Program-made: the position numbers and the translations under genes
Shown: one piece after another, positions 20,433 to 30,013 of the stretch
Layout of the letters: each line of letters begins with the position of its first letter
How positions within the stretch are numbered: the stretch's first letter is position 1
NCBI GenBank assembly: GCA_007694945.1
Contig: REER01000077.1
Span: 108,165 to 172,164, forward strand
Direction: 5' to 3'
DNA: 64,000 nt
From: Paracoccaceae bacterium
GTDB taxonomy: Bacteria; Pseudomonadota; Alphaproteobacteria; Rhodobacterales; Rhodobacteraceae
The notes under the pieces: model-generated
Seen by the model: only the letters and a program-made list of their open reading frames with translations
What the model was told of the DNA's origin: nothing
Databases searched by the model: none

Positions 20433-22211
20433 TCAACCCGAAATCTGCTCGCGCAGCACCGAGGCTGTCATCGACATGAACAGATAGATCCCGAGAAAGA
20501 TCAGGAACGCCAGCGCCGAATTCTCGAGCTTGCGCGGATAGGTCGGCTGGTCAGGCGCCACAGGCTCGACCGAGAGCGCCAGATAACGCACCTGACGGCT
20601 GACCTCGAGCCGCGCATTCTCGAGCTGCTGCATGGCCTGCGCGCGCATCATCTCGCGCGTCTGTACCTCGGCCTCGGCCATGATCAACTGGCTCTGGATC
20701 CGTGCCAGCGAGGTGCCTTCATCCGTGCCGCGGGTCATCATGTTTCGCAGGTCGTCGATTTCTTGGCGCAGCGCTTCTTCCCGGCGCTCCAACGGCTGCA
20801 CGCGGGCCGGGTTTGGGCGCGGGTTCGAGCGCCACTCCTGCAGGCTCAGCCGCGTCTGGGTCAGTTCGGCGTCGAGCACCGCAATCTGCTGCGAGATCAG
20901 CGATACCTCGACCTCGCTCGAGAGCACAGACGACTGCTCCTGCAACTCGACCACAGCTGTCCGGGCATCGATCAGCTGTTGTTGCGCTTCTTCAAGGCTC
21001 GCCCGCGCCTCGCCCAACTGGCTGTCGCGCAAGCGCTGGGTCATCATGTCGACCTGTTCCTCGGCATAGCGGATCAGAGCACGCGAGAAACGCTCGCTGT
21101 CTTCGGGCGAGGCAGCGATGACTTCCAGCCGCACCACGCCCTCGGTCGGGTCATAGCCGATCTGGACGTGGCGCTGGTAGAGTCGGAACGCATCTTCACT
21201 GCTGGCATCCTCGCTCAGACGCCGCAGGATATCGATTTCGGGCTGGCTGAAATGCTCCTTGAAGCCCTCTTCGGCATCGAGCCGCCGCATGGCCGCGCGC
21301 GACTGCAGAAAGGCCTGCACCGAGGCTGCTTCGCTCTGCCCGCCAATGCCCATGCCGGCGGCTGATGGCAACAGCCCCCCCATCGCGCCCACGCCGCCCT
21401 GACTATCGGCTTGCTGGATGATGAACTGACTTTCCGTGCCATACATCGGCGTGGCGATGACATAGAAATACCAGGTCGCGAGAAAGGTTGGCAGGGTCAC
21501 GAAGACCAGCAGACGCGCACCCAGAAGCGCCATGCGCTTGCGGCGGCGCTTGACGATCTCGCGCCGGACCTTCTTGAGCTCGCGCTCCCGCTCGGCCGCG
21601 ATCCGGGCCATGCGCTCTTTCGCAGCCGAGACAGGGTCACCCTCATCCTGTTTGGCGGGGGCCGTGTCAGCCCGCGGGGCAAGGGCGCGCCCCGTGGTCT
21701 CTTTCTCATCCTTCTCGACCAGTTCGAGCAGGGTGGCGCGTGCAAAGGGGTCGACACCGCGCTGGCGCAGCACCAGCACTGCCTCATAAGCTGAGCTTGG
21801 CCGGATCCCGTGCTTCTGGGCCACGCGCATCGCCATGCGCAACTGGCGCGCGGTGAGTCCTTCGGCGCGGATGGACTCGATGGTGTCTTCGACCTTGGCA
21901 GGGGCTTCGAGATCGGCACCATGGGCCGGGTGTGGCTCGGGCGGCTCTTTGGCGGGCATGGTCTGGGAAGCGGGAGCCTTGCCACCTGTTTTGCCGGCAT
22001 CCTTGGGCTTGCGTGCAACCACCACGCTCGGGGCGGCTGTGCTGCCTTGCGATTTATCATCGAGCGCGGGGGTTGCGGCGTCCTTGGCTGGCCGATCCTT
22101 GGCCGAGGGGCGCGCTTCGTCCGCCTTCGCAGTGTCGGGACTCGCCGGTGTTGTGCCGATCTGCGCGCTGCGTCTGAGCCGGAAGCGCTTGGGTTTAATT
22201 GGTGTAGTCAT
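20433..22211 (-). CDS. Capsular polysaccharide export inner-membrane protein (KpsE/Wzz-like) with long disordered N-terminal extension
   Basis: From MTTPIKPKRFRLRRSAQ; two TM segments with coiled coil between; FYVIATPMYGTESQFIIQQADS... and SVEPVAPDQPTYPRKLENSALAFLIFLGIYLFMSMTASVLREQI. Overlaps the kpsT stop by 17 nt. Confidence 0.82.
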   Translation of the reverse strand: MTTPIKPKRFRLRRSAQIGTTPASPDTAKADEARPSAKDRPAKDAATPALDDKSQGSTAAPSVVVARKPKDAGKTGGKAPASQTMPAKEPPEPHPAHGADLEAPAKVEDTIESIRAEGLTARQLRMAMRVAQKHGIRPSSAYEAVLVLRQRGVDPFARATLLELVEKDEKETTGRALAPRADTAPAKQDEGDPVSAAKERMARIAAERERELKKVRREIVKRRRKRMALLGARLLVFVTLPTFLATWYFYVIATPMYGTESQFIIQQADSQGGVGAMGGLLPSAAGMGIGGQSEAASVQAFLQSRAAMRRLDAEEGFKEHFSQPEIDILRRLSEDASSEDAFRLYQRHVQIGYDPTEGVVRLEVIAASPEDSERFSRALIRYAEEQVDMMTQRLRDSQLGEARASLEEAQQQLIDARTAVVELQEQSSVLSSEVEVSLISQQIAVLDAELTQTRLSLQEWRSNPRPNPARVQPLERREEALRQEIDDLRNMMTRGTDEGTSLARIQSQLIMAEAEVQTREMMRAQAMQQLENARLEVSRQVRYLALSVEPVAPDQPTYPRKLENSALAFLIFLGIYLFMSMTASVLREQISG

Positions 22212-22848
22212 AGAGTTCCTTGGCCTCTTCGAGCGTGTCGAAGAAATACAGTTTGCCATCATGCAGAACGGCGGCGGACCGGCAGAATTTCGCAAGAATA
22301 TCCGCCTGATGCGACACGATGACAAGCGTGGAGCTTTCGAAACGCTCGCGCATGACCGATCCGGCGCGGCGGTTGAAGCCCACATCGGTCGTGCTGGGCA
22401 TGCCCTCATCGATCAGGTAGAGGTCGAAATTCATCGCCAGCATCAGCGACAGCGCCAGCCGCGAGCGCATCCCCTGACTGTAGGTGCCGATGGGCATGTC
22501 GAAATATTCTTCGATATCGCAGAGCCAGCGGCAGAAGGCCTCGACCTCGTCCGGGTCGAGGCTGTAGAGCGCGGCGATATAGCGGACATTCTCGGTCGCG
22601 GTGTGCTTGGTATTCAGCCCGCCCATGAAACCCAGCGGAAACGAGACCGAGCAATTGCGGGTGATCTTGCCATCATCGGGCTTTTCAAGCCCGGCCATCA
22701 TGTTGATGACTGTCGTCTTGCCCGTGCCATTCTTGGCGAGGATGCCGAGATTCATACCTTCGCGCACGTCAAAGCTGGCACCGTCAAGAATGACCTTGCG
22801 CTGGACCCCGGTCCAGAAGGACTTGCTGACATTCTCGAACTGCAGCAT
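22195..22848 (-). CDS. Capsular polysaccharide ABC transporter ATP-binding protein (KpsT-like)
   Basis: 217 aa; MLQFENVSKSFWTG, NLGILAKNGTGKTTVINMMAGLEKPD, FPLGFMGGLNTKHTATENVRYIAALYSLD, DLYLIDEGMPSTTDVGFNRR. Confidence 0.88.
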   Translation of the reverse strand: MLQFENVSKSFWTGVQRKVILDGASFDVREGMNLGILAKNGTGKTTVINMMAGLEKPDDGKITRNCSVSFPLGFMGGLNTKHTATENVRYIAALYSLDPDEVEAFCRWLCDIEEYFDMPIGTYSQGMRSRLALSLMLAMNFDLYLIDEGMPSTTDVGFNRRAGSVMRERFESSTLVIVSHQADILAKFCRSAAVLHDGKLYFFDTLEEAKELYDYTN

Positions 22849-23199
22849 GCCTCAGTACCCCGATACCAGCGAATGGACCTGCGCGTGGGGTTCTGATGCC
22901 GCACCCTGCGCAATCTTGTTTCACCACCCTTTATGCGCGGAAAACGCTTTTCGGGCAATGGTAACGCGGTATCGGTAAAGGTGGTGTGAAGACGCGTTGC
23001 GACAATGTGGTTCACGCCCTTGCTGGACAAGAGCGCTCGCTGCTGCTCACACGGGCGGAACTGCAGTTGTCAAAAGCGAAAGGCGCCTCGCCGCTCTCGC
23101 AATGAGATTGCTCGAGCCGCGAGCGATGGAACGATGATCATGTGCCCGAGTGAGCACCGATCCGGGCGCGTGTCCCTGTCCCGAAACATCGCGCCGCGA

Positions 23200-23769
23200 T
23201 CAGCGCCCCCAGTTGCGGACGGCACCGCAGTCCAAGTGCACGAAATCCGACCTGGAATAGCGCCCGACACCACCAGCATTGCAGGCAATCGCCGCCTGGG
23301 CGATCTGGTTGACCGTGCGCGAGCGCAGGCGAACATCGGCGGCCTGTCCGCGCGTGTGCAGCGAGTTCTGCGCAACGTTCCGTGAGCGCGCGCGGAGCAT
23401 GGCGTTGGTCTGGGGTGAGCGGTAGCCCGAGAGCAGCATGTAGGGCTCACTCACCCGCAGGATGTTGTGAGTCGCAGATAGAAAATCAATTGTGCGGGTG
23501 TCGATATTGTGGACCTGATTATTCCGCCAGTCACGGAAGAAATGATTAATCTCGGCCAGCGACTCGGGCACGTATTCGCCGTCGATCCAATAGATGAGGT
23601 TGATGCTTTCACCCGTGCGACCGGAATAGAAGCGCAGCCGTCGCACATCGCCGGAACGGCGGGCATAGGCGGGGGCAGCGGAGAAGATTGGGGCTGCACA
23701 AATCGCGGTGGCGGCAAAAGCGCCAAGGAGGTCGCGGCGGTTCATCGGTGCTGAGCTTGGAAAAGACAT
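23200..23769 (-). CDS. DUF882/YcbK-like M15-family peptidase, Tat-type signal
   Basis: MNRRDLLGAFAATAICAAPIF; SEPYMLLSGYRSPQTNAMLRA...NSLHTRGQAADVRL...VGRYSRSDFVHLDCGAVRNWG. Confidence 0.9.
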   Translation of the reverse strand: MSFPSSAPMNRRDLLGAFAATAICAAPIFSAAPAYARRSGDVRRLRFYSGRTGESINLIYWIDGEYVPESLAEINHFFRDWRNNQVHNIDTRTIDFLSATHNILRVSEPYMLLSGYRSPQTNAMLRARSRNVAQNSLHTRGQAADVRLRSRTVNQIAQAAIACNAGGVGRYSRSDFVHLDCGAVRNWGR

Positions 23770-24188
23770 CAGTCGCTTGGTCCCTCGTTCTGTTCTGCTG
23801 TGCCCGTGCCTTGCATGGGTCGGTGCGCTGCTGAGACTGGCTTGGCTTTCCTGTCGCGAATGCAGTCTGGCGCATCGCATCTGCCAATGTTGTTTGTTGG
23901 AAAACTGACATAGAAGACGCGCGAGCCCAAGAGGCGTTCGCTGTGCAGTGAGGTCCCATGCAGATTTTGAGCGGAAAACTGCCAATCTGCCGCCAGAAGC
24001 GGTGTCGGCCAAGCATGTGATCCGGAGGTGCCACGAGGGCTGCGCGTTCTGTGCATGCCGGAAGACTAGACAGTATTTACTAAGAAAGCATGAAAACCGC
24101 ATTCCATGCCCTTCAGAGGGTGCCCTCAAGCTTGTGAATCGACCTGCTTGGCGATAACATGATTGATATATCGGGGTTTTAGGGGGTC

Positions 24189-25808
24189 ATGATGGCAAGT
24201 TGGATGGCCGCAATGCTTCGCAGCGGTTTTCGGCATGGTTTATTCGTTACTGGTATTGTCTGCCTGCTTGGCACCGCCACGCCGAAACTGGCCACGGCCC
24301 AGCAATTTCCGGCCTTCCGGCAGGCCGTCGCTGAAAGCGTCTCATCCAGTGAAGCGATTTCGGCTTTCTATCGCGCCCATGACTATGAGCCACTCTGGAC
24401 CGGACCCGACCACGCGCCACGCCGCGAGGCGCTGATCAATGCGCTGTCGCGGGCGGCGGATCACGGGCTGCCGGAGGCCCGGTATGACCTGCCGGGACTG
24501 ATCGCCGCCTTCGAGGCTGTGGAAAGCGAGCGTGACCGCGGCCAGCTCGAGGCCCGCGTCACAAAGGTCTTTCTGCAATTCGCGCGCGATCTGCATAGCG
24601 GTGTGATCGACCCCCGCCAGGTGGATCGCGGAATCGTTCGGCTCCTGCCGCGCCCTGACCCCAAGAAATTGCTGACCGACTTTGCGCAAGCACCGGCTGC
24701 CGCTTTCATCCGCAATCTGGCCCCTTCCGCGCCGGAATATGCGCGCCTGTTCAGGGTGCGCGAAGGCCTGGTGCGCGTGATTGCCGAGGGCGGCTGGGGC
24801 CCGCGCGTGCCGGAAGCGCGCTTTTCGCCCGGCACTTCGGGAGATGGTGTGATCGCGCTGCGCAACCGATTGATCGCAATGGGCTATCTGGAGCGCTCGG
24901 CAAGTGCGAGTTATGACGCGGCGCTGCAGGCGGCGGTCATGGCGTTCCAGACCCATCATGGCATCGAAGCCGACGGTATTGCCGGACAGGCGACGATCCG
25001 CGCGCTAAATGTCCCTCCCGAAGAGCGACTGAAATCGGTGATCGTGGCGATGGAGCGCGAGCGTTGGCTGAATATCCCGCGTGGCGATCGGCATATCTGG
25101 GTCAACTTGACCGATTTTCATTCACGCATCGTCGACAATGATCAGGTGACCTTCGAGACCAAGTCGATCATTGGCGCGCAGGCAAACGACCGGCAGACCC
25201 CGGAATTCTCCGACCGCATGACCTATCTCGAGATCAATCCGGACTGGACCCTGCCGCGCTCGATCCTCGCGCGGTCCTACTGGGGTGCGCTGGCCTCGGG
25301 CGGGGCGCGGCATCTGGAGGTCGTGGATGCGCGCGGGCGGGTGGTGCCACGCGCGGCGATCGATTTTTCGCGCTACACACCGGCCAATTTCCCCTTCAAC
25401 GTTCGCCAGCCCCCGGGGCCGAGCAACGCGCTGGGGGAAGTTAAATTCATGTTCCCCAACCCCTATGCAATCTATTTGCACGACACGCCTGAGAGGCATC
25501 TGTTCAACACGGTCGTGCGGACGCATTCCTCGGGCTGCGTCCGGCTGAATGACCCACGTGAATTCGCCTATGAGCTGCTGTCGCGCCAGAGCGATGACCC
25601 GCGCGGCCTGTATCATTCGGTGCTGAACACGCGCCAGCAGACACGGGTCTATCTGGACGAGCCTGTGCCGATCCATCTCGTCTATCGCACCGCTTTCACC
25701 GATGCGAGCGGCGCTCTGAATTTCCGCGCGGACATCTATGGCCGCGATGCACGCATCTTCGATGCGCTGCTGCGCGCCGGTGCTGTGGCGAACGGCTTGC
25801 GGATGTAA
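24189..25808 (+). CDS. L,D-transpeptidase family protein (YcbB/LdtD-like)
   Basis: 539 aa; signal peptide; PG_binding_1-like segment ALQAAVMAFQTHHGIEADGIAGQATIRALN; YkuD motif IYLHDTPERHLFNTVVRTHSSGCVRLNDP. Confidence 0.93.
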   Translation: MMASWMAAMLRSGFRHGLFVTGIVCLLGTATPKLATAQQFPAFRQAVAESVSSSEAISAFYRAHDYEPLWTGPDHAPRREALINALSRAADHGLPEARYDLPGLIAAFEAVESERDRGQLEARVTKVFLQFARDLHSGVIDPRQVDRGIVRLLPRPDPKKLLTDFAQAPAAAFIRNLAPSAPEYARLFRVREGLVRVIAEGGWGPRVPEARFSPGTSGDGVIALRNRLIAMGYLERSASASYDAALQAAVMAFQTHHGIEADGIAGQATIRALNVPPEERLKSVIVAMERERWLNIPRGDRHIWVNLTDFHSRIVDNDQVTFETKSIIGAQANDRQTPEFSDRMTYLEINPDWTLPRSILARSYWGALASGGARHLEVVDARGRVVPRAAIDFSRYTPANFPFNVRQPPGPSNALGEVKFMFPNPYAIYLHDTPERHLFNTVVRTHSSGCVRLNDPREFAYELLSRQSDDPRGLYHSVLNTRQQTRVYLDEPVPIHLVYRTAFTDASGALNFRADIYGRDARIFDALLRAGAVANGLRM

Positions 25809-25934
25809 GATTGGCGAGAGCCTTTACAGTGGCGCGCGCTTTGCGGCGCGCGCCGATTTGAATTGCTCATCGTTGTGAAACTGTTACATTTGGTTGCAAT
25901 ACCGGCACAGACCGGATCGCAAGAGGCATGTCCA

Positions 25935-26222
25935 ATGGGGCGCAATGTCATGCAGCACAATCCTTCGATTGCACAAGGCGTTATCGAAATTATCGCCGAA
26001 CAGGCTCTTATCGACCCGTCCGAGGTCAAGCTTGAGAGCACGCTGGCCGATCTGGGGCTCGACAGCCTCGGCCTTGTCGAATGCATCTTCGGGATCGAGG
26101 AACGATTCGGTATCACGGTGCCGTTCAATGCCAATACACCCGAGCAGCCGGGGTTCGATATCTCTTCGGTCGGAGCCATCATTGCCGAGGTTGAAAAGCT
26201 GGTGGCCCGACAGGCTGCATGA
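25935..26222 (+). CDS. Acyl carrier protein
   Basis: VKLESTLADLGLDSLGLVECIFGIEERFGITVPF; phosphopantetheine Ser in DSLGLVE. Start 25935 or 25950. Confidence 0.85.
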   Translation: MGRNVMQHNPSIAQGVIEIIAEQALIDPSEVKLESTLADLGLDSLGLVECIFGIEERFGITVPFNANTPEQPGFDISSVGAIIAEVEKLVARQAA

Positions 26223-27427
26223 GGCGCGTTGTCATCACGGGTGCGGGCACGCTGAACCCGCTGGGGCATGATGTCGCATCAACTCTGACGGCAATGCACG
26301 CGGGTCATTGTGCGATTGACCGGCTGACCTGCCGCGATGTCGAGCGGCTGACCGTCCAGATCGGAGCCGAGATCCGCGGCTTCGCGCCCGAGCAGCATTT
26401 CGAGCGCAACCGGCTGAGCCTGCTCGACCGCGCGACCCAGATCGCACTGGTTTCGGCGCGACAGGCAATGGCGCAGTCGGGGCTGGAGATCACTGAAGAA
26501 TTGGGGCTGCGCGCGGGCGTTGTGATGGGCACGGCGGGCGGCGGCAATACCACGGTCGATGACAATTACCGCGCTGTCTATGCAGAAGGGAAGAACCGCG
26601 TGCATCCCTTCGTGGTGCCCAGACTGATGCATAACGCAGGAACCTCGCATGTGGCGATGGAATATGGCCTGCGCGGTCCGGCCTACACGGTCTCGACAGC
26701 CTGCGCCTCGGCCAACCATGCCATCGGGCAAGCCATGCAGATGATCCGCGCGGGCCAGGCCGATGTGATGCTGACAGGCGGGGCAGAGGCGATGCTCTGT
26801 TTCGGCGGCATCAAGGCCTGGGAAGGGCTGCGGGTCATGTCGACCGATACCTGCCGCCCGTTCTCGCGCGACCGCTCGGGCATGGTGCAGGGCGAGGGCG
26901 GGGCGGTCTTTGTGCTGGAAGAGTATGAGCATGCCCGCGCGCGCGGCGCAGAGATTCTGGCCGAGCTGGCGGGTTTCGCGATGACCTCGGATGCCTGCGA
27001 TATTGTCCTGCCGGACCTTGATGGCCCTGTGCGCGCGATGCGGGCGGCGTTGGCGGATGCAGGCATTGCGCCTGATACGGTGGGCTATGTCAATGCGCAT
27101 GGCACTGCCACAGCGGCCAATGACAGGATCGAGGCGCAGGCGCTGGGCGCGGTCATGGGTGCACACCTGGCCGGGCTGCCGGTGTCATCGACGAAGTCGA
27201 TGCATGGCCATCTGATCGGCGGCACCTCGGCAGTGGAGCTATTAGCCTGCCTGATGGCGCTCCGTGAGGGTGTCATTGCGCCGACCGCGAATTTTTCCGA
27301 GCCCTGCCCGGATTGCCCGATTGATGCCGTGCCAAACACAGCGCGCGACGCGCGCGTGGATGTGACGATGTCGAATGCCTTTGCCTTTGGCGGGCTGAAC
27401 GCGGTCACGTTGCTGCGCCGCGTCTGA
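26219..27427 (+). CDS. Beta-ketoacyl-ACP synthase (KAS II/NodE-like)
   Basis: 402 aa; VSTACASANHAIG (Cys), NAHGTATAANDRIEAQAL (His), STKSMHGHLIGGTSAVE (His), SNAFAFGGLNAVTLLRR. ATGA overlap with the ACP. Confidence 0.9.
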   Translation: MRRVVITGAGTLNPLGHDVASTLTAMHAGHCAIDRLTCRDVERLTVQIGAEIRGFAPEQHFERNRLSLLDRATQIALVSARQAMAQSGLEITEELGLRAGVVMGTAGGGNTTVDDNYRAVYAEGKNRVHPFVVPRLMHNAGTSHVAMEYGLRGPAYTVSTACASANHAIGQAMQMIRAGQADVMLTGGAEAMLCFGGIKAWEGLRVMSTDTCRPFSRDRSGMVQGEGGAVFVLEEYEHARARGAEILAELAGFAMTSDACDIVLPDLDGPVRAMRAALADAGIAPDTVGYVNAHGTATAANDRIEAQALGAVMGAHLAGLPVSSTKSMHGHLIGGTSAVELLACLMALREGVIAPTANFSEPCPDCPIDAVPNTARDARVDVTMSNAFAFGGLNAVTLLRRV

Positions 27428-27540
27428 TGCGCCTGATCGAGAAGGTTAAGCGTGGGGCTGCCGCCCCCCGGCCCGCCCTTCGGCCCAGAACCTCCCCACG
27501 TCAAAGGAGCCTTGGCCCCCCCGAATACCCCAACGCGCGC

Positions 27541-28044
27541 TTAGCGCATTCCGGCGATCTTGCGCATCTCCGGCGCGGTCGCCGGGGAGTCGTCCTGCAT
27601 CTGCTGCACAGTGTCGCGCAACTCGTTGAGCAGGTCGAGCAGCGTGTCGAGCCGCTCTGCACCGAAGGCGTCGGCAAGCTGACGATAGGTCGGCTCCGAC
27701 TCCTGTACGACCTGTTCGAAGAGAGCAAGGCCATCAGGCGTCAGCCGGACCATGTGGCGGCGCGCATCGGTGCAGGGCACCTGCTCGATCAGGCCGCGTT
27801 GCGTCAAGCCACGAAAGATCCGCGTCAGCGATGGCGGGAGGATCACGCAGCGCTCTGCCAGCGCCTTGGCATCGAGAGCATCGGCCTCTGCCAAGGCGCG
27901 CAGCACACGCCATTGCGGCATCGTCAGATCATGATCATCGATAAAGGGTTTGAACAGGCGCGTCGTGACTTCGCGCGTGCGCAAGAGCGAGATCGGCAGC
28001 GACTTCTCGAACTTGCGCAGCTCTTTCTTGCATGATGTGGGCAT
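27541..28044 (-). CDS. MarR/HpaR-type transcriptional regulator
   Basis: From MPTSCKKELRKFEKSLPISLLRTREVTTRLFKPFIDDHDLTMPQWRVLRALAEADALDAKALAERCVILPPSLTRIFRGLTQRGLI. Confidence 0.87.
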   Translation of the reverse strand: MPTSCKKELRKFEKSLPISLLRTREVTTRLFKPFIDDHDLTMPQWRVLRALAEADALDAKALAERCVILPPSLTRIFRGLTQRGLIEQVPCTDARRHMVRLTPDGLALFEQVVQESEPTYRQLADAFGAERLDTLLDLLNELRDTVQQMQDDSPATAPEMRKIAGMR

Positions 28045-28219
28045 CGGCTTCCTTGCAAGACCGCATTTGGAAGACGTTAACAGAGTGGTGGCTGCTTTCA
28101 AATGAAAACTATCTTGCGCGTGCAGCGCAGGCCCACCCTCGAGCGTCAAGCGAAGGGCTTGCATGCCCGCGCGCGATTGGGCATCACCGCGCCTCAGGCA
28201 GACCAAGCAGGACACACCC

Positions 28220-28477
28220 ATGAGCAATATGACCCCTGACGCCTATAACGTCACCGCCGATGAGCTGCGCCAGTTCATTGAACGCTATGAGCATCTCGAC
28301 GCCGAGAAGAAGGATATCACCGACCAGCAGAAAGAGGTGATGGCCGAGGCCAAGGGGCGCGGCTATGACACCAAGGTGCTGCGCAAGATCATCGCGCTGC
28401 GCAAGCGCAAGCCGGATGAGATTGCCGAAGAGGAAGCCGTGCTCGAACTCTACAAGACCGCGCTTGGGATGGAGTGA
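28220..28477 (+). CDS. gapR: DUF2312 protein (GapR-like nucleoid-associated protein)
   Basis: 85 aa MSNMTPDAYNVTADELRQFIERYEHLDAEKKDITDQQKEVMAEAKGRGYDTKVLRKIIALRKRKPDEIAEEEAVLELYKTALGME. Confidence 0.9.
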   Translation: MSNMTPDAYNVTADELRQFIERYEHLDAEKKDITDQQKEVMAEAKGRGYDTKVLRKIIALRKRKPDEIAEEEAVLELYKTALGME

Positions 28478-28480
28478 GGC

Positions 28481-29356
28481 TCAGGGCTGCAGCACCTGCA
28501 CGCCTTCCATTCGCGCGATCTGGGTGACATCATCCTCGTAAAGCTGGGTCAGCACATCGAGCTGGGCTTCCTCCCAGCCGGTGGCGCCGATATCGACATC
28601 GAGCTTGGCATCATCACAGAACTTGTCCAGAAAGGCCGCAATAACCTTCTGGCGATGCTCTTCATCGACCGGCGGGGAGGCGCCCAGATAGGCTTCAAGC
28701 TTCTCGGCGCCACCCTCGACCATGACGCTATCGAACCATTGGTAGCTGCCCGCAAAGCCACCCTCCGGAGCAACGCCCGCGACCTTTTCCAGCAGTGGGT
28801 GCCACAGGAAGGGCGTGTCCTCGTCGCACCAGATAGTCAGCCTTGCCTCGGGCCAGAACATGCGGAAATCGGTCACCAGTTGCGACCAGCGCAGCGCCTC
28901 GCCCGCGAGGTTCTGCTGCACCTTCGCGGCATGTTTCGCTTTGGCATTGGCCAGAAAGGCCGGCACATAGGTCGCCGGATTGCGGATGCAGAAGAAGATC
29001 TCGACCCTCTGCCCCGCGAACAGCTTCCGTAGCGCCTGCAGTCGCGGCCCTGCCTGCGGGTAGAGCACGCGGCCATCGAGCACCTCGGGCAGGCGGGCGA
29101 GCAACCCCGGCGCGGCAAGCACGAGGCGGCGGGTGCCCTCATCCGCGCCGACCGCGCTGCACAGGCTAGGCATGAAATCGGGCGCCTCTTCCCCCTCGGA
29201 GACCTGATTCGCGGCCTCTACGACGGGTGCCAGGCAGTCGCGCGGGCGAGGGACCACGACGCCAGCGCGGGACAGGCTGCCCTGATTGGCGCGCAGGCAG
29301 TTGCGAAGCTGCCCCTCGTCAGTCAGATGCGCACCGAGATGCAATGCGATATCCAT
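28481..29356 (-). CDS. Hypothetical protein, sulfotransferase-like
   Basis: 291 aa starting MDIALHLGAHLTDEGQLRNCLRANQGSLSRAGVVVPRP; content resembles Rhodobacteraceae sulfotransferase-like proteins. Confidence 0.55.
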   Translation of the reverse strand: MDIALHLGAHLTDEGQLRNCLRANQGSLSRAGVVVPRPRDCLAPVVEAANQVSEGEEAPDFMPSLCSAVGADEGTRRLVLAAPGLLARLPEVLDGRVLYPQAGPRLQALRKLFAGQRVEIFFCIRNPATYVPAFLANAKAKHAAKVQQNLAGEALRWSQLVTDFRMFWPEARLTIWCDEDTPFLWHPLLEKVAGVAPEGGFAGSYQWFDSVMVEGGAEKLEAYLGASPPVDEEHRQKVIAAFLDKFCDDAKLDVDIGATGWEEAQLDVLTQLYEDDVTQIARMEGVQVLQP

Positions 29357-29531
29357 GATGCTCTTGCCTCTTGTGTTTGCGCTACGCTATGCGCCTATTA
29401 TGACATGGAATGGACGCAATTCCGACCAGACTGGGGCGATTGTTGCCCGCGTGCCGGGGTTCGGGCGCAGGATGCAAAGAAATACGATCCTGTATTGAGC
29501 GTGGCAGCGAATGCTCTTATGTAGGCATCAG

Positions 29532-29607
29532 GCCGGCTTAGCTCAGTTGGTAGAGCAGTGGTTTTGTAAACCGAAGGTCGGGGGTTCGAGTCCCTCAGCC
29601 GGCACCA
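29532..29607 (+). tRNA. tRNA-Thr (anticodon TGT)
   Basis: Full cloverleaf: GCCGGCT acceptor pairing AGCCGGC, D-arm GCTCAGTTGGTAGAGC, anticodon loop TTTGTAA, T-arm GGGGGTTCGAGTCCCTC, encoded ACCA tail. Confidence 0.96.
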
Positions 29608-29658
29608 GCAGTCTCGATCAGGGTTTGGGCGAACGCGCGGTTGTGCCGTTTGGGCTGG

Positions 29659-29892
29659 TCAGGCGGCGTGCGTGGCGGGTTTGCCTGCCAGCAGGGCGGG
29701 GATCGAGATGTCTTCATCCCGTTCTGGCCAATGCAGGCCGAAAGGGGTGGTTTCCACCGCCGCGCGCTGCTCCGGTGTGGCGTTCAACAGGCGCGGGAAC
29801 CAGACCAGCGGCACGCCAAGAATGCGGCCATCGGTGAGGGCGAGCCAGAGCGTGTCGTCGTCGAAGCTGACTTTATGCGCTGAAATGGTCAT
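29659..29892 (-). CDS. DUF2442 domain protein (putative TA-type/DNA-binding partner of DUF4160)
   Basis: MTISAHKVSFDDDTLWLALTDGRILGVPLVWFPRLLNATPEQRAAVETTPFGLHWPERDEDISIPALLAGK. Confidence 0.87.
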   Translation of the reverse strand: MTISAHKVSFDDDTLWLALTDGRILGVPLVWFPRLLNATPEQRAAVETTPFGLHWPERDEDISIPALLAGKPATHAA

Positions 29893-30013
29893 GCCATGCC
29901 TTTTCGATGCGTGCCTGGTTGAAGTGCATCACCCTTGCGATCTGGCGCAAGGTTCTGGCGTCAAAGCCATGGTTTCGGTGTAGCTTAGAAGAGGTTGAAT
30001 ACCATATTTTGGT
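29873..30013 (-). pseudogene. DUF4160 C-terminal remnant, N-terminal half missing
   Basis: TKIWYSTSSKLHRNHGFDARTLRQIARVMHFNQARIEKAWHDHFSA* in the lepA frame directly after the lepA stop; 20-bp overlap with the DUF2442 start, as expected for the DUF4160-DUF2442 pair. Confidence 0.65.

Noticed and set aside
22849-23199. 350-bp gap between kpsT and the DUF882 gene as a hidden gene or ncRNA
   Set aside because: No convincing ORF or strong structured element could be supported by eye.
29532-29607. tRNA-Thr as an integration site of a genomic island
   Set aside because: No integrase, no direct repeat of the tRNA 3' end seen downstream, and flanking genes are housekeeping; only the DUF4160/DUF2442 pair is accessory.
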